The notes under the pieces were generated by a model, which searched no databases, was not told the DNA's origin, and saw nothing but the letters and a program-made list of their open reading frames with translations. Made by a program: the position numbers and the translations under genes. DNA of 64,000 nucleotides from contig CAYXKC010000001.1 of assembly GCA_964465295.1 (NCBI GenBank), forward strand, positions 1-64,000, in the 5' to 3' direction. Every line of letters begins with the position of its first letter. Position 1 is the first letter of the stretch. This DNA comes from Methanolacinia sp964465295 (GTDB lineage Archaea; Halobacteriota; Methanomicrobia; Methanomicrobiales; Methanomicrobiaceae). Below, piece by piece: positions 61,368-64,000 of this stretch.

Positions 61368-62387
61368 TTATACAATCTCAGTTTTTGTTTTTGAACCGGG
61401 GCTAAGATTAATATTTTTAAGCAGAAGAGCTTTTTTCTCTATCAGGTGCCATGAAAGGTAGGCTAAGGGAATGGCGCATCCCAGTGAGAGAATAATAAAT
61501 TCTTCAATCAGGATTCCCGGCAGGAAGTGCAGTATAGTCTGCTGGATCGGGTATGCATAGATGTACATTCCATATGACGGTTCCCCGTACTTCCCGAAAT
61601 TTGATAGATATGGGATGCCTGCATATGCGACTGTCAATACAAAGTATGGTATAGCAATAAATGCGAATAAAAACATATACTGGGTTCCTGATGCAAGCAG
61701 TACGGGTACAAAAAGAAGAACCGCAATCCACCACCTGTAACCTATATAGTCCCTGTTAAGGTACAAAAACGACCCGGCAAAGAAGTATATTATAAAACGA
61801 ATCTTGTTCAATGCGGGATTGTCATATACTGAAATCCAGGTAAGCACTGTTATGAGGATAAATGGAAGCATAATAAATCTCTTGTTCATCAGCCCGATGA
61901 CCCCCAGGACTACAACGGAAATATAAAGAACGAACTCCAGGGGGATCGTCCATAAAGGTGCATTGACGTAAGTTACCGGGTTGCCTGCAAATATCCCGAT
62001 TGCACCTCCGTTGTTATAGAACGGGACTGCCGACCATGTTGAAAAAGATGTAAGACCGGCGAAGTATTCTGAGATTGTGAATGATGTATTTAACGGTCCT
62101 ATGATGAGTATGATAAATGAAACGGATAATATGAGCCCGGGTACGATCCTCAATACCCTCTTCCAGAGAAAGTTCCTTACAACCGGCCTCTGCTCCCAGC
62201 TACGTGTGATCAGGTAACCGCTGATGACAAGAAGTGTGGCAAGACCTGCCTGTCCCAGGAGGAGGTGCCAGTCGAAGAAGTGTAGATTGGGATATCCAAG
62301 TGAAAGCGCATAACAATGGGATATTATTATTGAAGAGGCTGCAAGAAACCTCAAAATGTCAAAATTGTTTGTATACCTGATATTCAT
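61368..62387 (-). CDS. Acyltransferase family 3 membrane protein
   Basis: A 339-residue multi-pass protein with about ten helices, of the OafA/YrhL family. The start RYTNNFDILRFLAASSIIISHCY carries the conserved R...H residues. Members add acetyl or other acyl groups to surface sugars. No other surface-sugar gene is next to it, so the target is unknown. Confidence 0.85.
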   Translation of the reverse strand: MNIRYTNNFDILRFLAASSIIISHCYALSLGYPNLHFFDWHLLLGQAGLATLLVISGYLITRSWEQRPVVRNFLWKRVLRIVPGLILSVSFIILIIGPLNTSFTISEYFAGLTSFSTWSAVPFYNNGGAIGIFAGNPVTYVNAPLWTIPLEFVLYISVVVLGVIGLMNKRFIMLPFILITVLTWISVYDNPALNKIRFIIYFFAGSFLYLNRDYIGYRWWIAVLLFVPVLLASGTQYMFLFAFIAIPYFVLTVAYAGIPYLSNFGKYGEPSYGMYIYAYPIQQTILHFLPGILIEEFIILSLGCAIPLAYLSWHLIEKKALLLKNINLSPGSKTKTEIV

Positions 62388-62398
62388 AATCCAGACCG

Positions 62399-63295
62399 TT
62401 ACAACTCCAGGCGAACGGTTTCTGTTGCTTCAACCATGTTTTTAAGTTTTCCAAAAGCTACGGATCTCTCGTGCATCCTCAAACCGCAGTCGGGATCGAT
62501 AATAAGTTTATCGGCTCCCAATATCTCTATTCCCTTCCCGATTCTTGAGATTATTGTGTCTACGGATTCCACATTCCGGTCCGCTGAATCCACAACTCCG
62601 TACCCGATTATTTTATTCCGGATATCACTATTTGAGATTATTTCGATATTATCCGGGTTATTGGCGAATTCAAGATCGATGATATCTACAGGCATCTTTA
62701 GAATATCATCTATAATCTCTCCTACGTTTCCACATACATGCAGACAAACGGGAACACTTACTGAACCGGCTATGGCGCTTATCGACTCATAGGCTGCACT
62801 CATACTTGCGATTCCCGTTGATAATATCGGTTCGTCTATCTGTAGTATTGTAATTCCGGTATCCTCGAGAAAACCTGCTTCATGAATAAGCGCCTGGGCA
62901 ATATCCGGGATTATCTCGTCCCTGTTCCTGTACATCGGGGTTTTAATCTTTAAGGCATGAGCCAGAGTCGAGGGTCCTGCAAACATGGCCTTTACCTTCC
63001 CGTTTTTTGATATTGCATATTTTGTGTCTGACGCTGTTATTGAACCCTGTGCGGGTTTGATAAGGCCTCTTACCTCCTGACCGTTTATACCCGGGAGCCT
63101 TGAGAGGATAGTCGATATCATATCCCCCCGTACCTGGCCGGTTGATATAATGTCAACACCTGCAGCCATCTGGTCGGAGACTGCCGTCTCGAGTGCACCC
63201 TTATACGGGTTCATCAACGATTTGAATCCTTTAGACTTCACTGCCGGGTAGCTTCCGACAACGGTTGTGGGAAGTGGTTTGGCCATTATCTTCAT
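62399..63295 (-). CDS. Core MetE-type methionine synthase (corrinoid-linked methyltransferase)
   Basis: A 298-residue protein that matches only the catalytic C-terminal half of cobalamin-independent MetE. The opening TTVVGSYPAVKSKGFK, the QIDEPILSTG segment, the zinc ligands in CLHVCGNVGEI and DCGLRMHERS fit. Archaeal short forms take a methyl group from a methylated corrinoid protein rather than from folate. ATG 63295 overlaps the aspS stop (ATGA); MAKPLP at 63286 is an alternative. Confidence 0.85.
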   Translation of the reverse strand: MKIMAKPLPTTVVGSYPAVKSKGFKSLMNPYKGALETAVSDQMAAGVDIISTGQVRGDMISTILSRLPGINGQEVRGLIKPAQGSITASDTKYAISKNGKVKAMFAGPSTLAHALKIKTPMYRNRDEIIPDIAQALIHEAGFLEDTGITILQIDEPILSTGIASMSAAYESISAIAGSVSVPVCLHVCGNVGEIIDDILKMPVDIIDLEFANNPDNIEIISNSDIRNKIIGYGVVDSADRNVESVDTIISRIGKGIEILGADKLIIDPDCGLRMHERSVAFGKLKNMVEATETVRLEL

Positions 63296-64000
63296 GGTGT
63301 CAGCCTGTGCCTGTCTCTTGGGAATAATACTGCCTCGCGGATATTGGGCAGTTCAAGCATGGTCATTATCAGTCTCTCCATTCCGAGTCCCCATCCCGCA
63401 TGCGGGGGCATTCCATACCTGAAGGGTTTTAGATAGAATTCAAAGCTCTCCGGGGACAGTCCTTTCTGCCTGATCTGTTCGATTAAAAGGTCGTGCTGGT
63501 GGATACGCTGTGCACCGCTGGATAACTCCATCTTAGGATGCATAAGATCGAATGCCTTACAGATCTCCGGTTCGTTTTCATATGGCATTGCATAATATGG
63601 TTTGATGGCGGTCGGCCAGTCGGTTATAAAGTAATGCTCCCCCATCTCGTCACCGATCGCCCTTTCGGCAGCTGTTGAAAGGTCGTCGCCATAGCTAATC
63701 TCTTCTTCAATTGAGACAGATGCGATATCGATTGCTTCTGTGTATGTAATCTTTGGGAAAGGAGTCTTTGGGACTTCAAATTCAATTCCAAGAATGTCAA
63801 TCTCATTTTGACAGTTTTTCTCAACAGCACTGTAGGCAGAGACGATTACTTTTTCAAGAATATCCATTACATCGTTGTGATCTGCAAATGAAACTTCTAT
63901 GTCTATCGATGTCGCCTCGTTCAGGTGCCTCGTCGTATTATGTTCCTCTGCCCTGAATATGGGGCCTATCTCAAAGACCTTCTCGAATCCTGCCGCCATC
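63292..64000 (-). CDS. aspS: Aspartyl-tRNA synthetase, C-terminal part (runs off window)
   Basis: The visible 235 residues are the end of a class II synthetase; the N-terminus lies beyond 64000. Motif 2 is FEIGPIFRAEEHNTTRH, motif 3 is GWGLGMERLIMTML, and the substrate part YFITDWPTAIKPYYAMP matches AspRS. Archaeal AspRS often charges both tRNA-Asp and tRNA-Asn, which would need the GatCAB of this window. Its stop overlaps the methionine-synthase start. Confidence 0.93.
   Translation of the reverse strand, partial: MAAGFEKVFEIGPIFRAEEHNTTRHLNEATSIDIEVSFADHNDVMDILEKVIVSAYSAVEKNCQNEIDILGIEFEVPKTPFPKITYTEAIDIASVSIEEEISYGDDLSTAAERAIGDEMGEHYFITDWPTAIKPYYAMPYENEPEICKAFDLMHPKMELSSGAQRIHQHDLLIEQIRQKGLSPESFEFYLKPFRYGMPPHAGWGLGMERLIMTMLELPNIREAVLFPRDRHRLTP

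Overview
The window comes from a methanogenic euryarchaeon, most likely of the order Methanomicrobiales (Methanolacinia/Methanoplanus-like). The organism call rests on a block of methanogen-only genes (methanogenesis marker proteins 3, 5, 6, 7, 15 and 17 with methyl-coenzyme M reductase component A2), archaeal information-processing genes (family B DNA polymerase, RadB, Cdc48, archaeal ThrRS, geranylgeranylglyceryl phosphate synthase), a form III RuBisCO, a DUF3821-type surface protein and TATA-box promoters. No 16S rRNA is present, so genus is inference. No CRISPR array, transposase or prophage was seen. The region is gene-dense chromosomal core.

Layout. 1-3.4 kb (+): ACT-domain protein, Sua5-type tRNA t6A enzyme, a nucleotidyltransferase and an RMD1-like membrane protein. 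3.4-10.2 kb: a lipoprotein, a Cas4-like nuclease divergent from a DUF3467 protein, tRNA-Thr(CGT), a Cache-HAMP sensor with a broken histidine box, a PiT/DUF47 phosphate pair and a PAS histidine kinase. 10.4-16.9 kb: tRNA-Val(TAC), an aldehyde dehydrogenase, a FeoA-like protein, two paralogous lipoproteins, nifB, a thioredoxin-CcdA fusion and a DUF4013 membrane protein. 16.9-31.2 kb (-): thrS and dcd, then a compact nine-gene run mdh-polB-asparagine-synthase-like-gatCAB-topA-GGGP synthase-TrmJ-like. 31.2-32.9 kb (+): pyrD-pyrK. 33.1-37.6 kb (-): XPD-like helicase, MGMT, panE, mobA and rlmH. 37.7-43.4 kb: PspC, purB, two flavodoxin proteins flanking a membrane protein, a surface protein and a second DUF4013 protein. 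43.5-50.8 kb (-): the MCR-activation island with a carboxymuconolactone-decarboxylase-like gene at its end. 51-56.5 kb: HAD protein, RuBisCO, AdoMet-decarboxylase-like protein, dapF, radB, larC. 56.5-64 kb: Cdc48, acyl-CoA synthetase, a pseudo-RecA/KaiC protein, an acyltransferase, core MetE and the C-terminal part of aspS.

How the genes work together. The A2-Mmp3-Mmp6-Mmp5-Mmp15-Mmp17-Mmp7 run is the ATP-dependent system that reduces and activates the nickel enzyme methyl-coenzyme M reductase; three of its members still have no defined role. GatCAB together with an archaeal AspRS suggests indirect Asn-tRNA and/or Gln-tRNA synthesis, and a glutaminase-dead asparagine-synthase-like gene lies in the same run. 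PyrDK, PurB, Dcd and RuBisCO cover nucleotide synthesis and salvage.

Points that a plain ORF caller would miss: two genes (sua5 and mobA) appear to start at CTG just after or overlapping the upstream stop codon, and a roughly 61-bp structured element occurs twice (19441-19501 and 32921-32981) in intergenic DNA.
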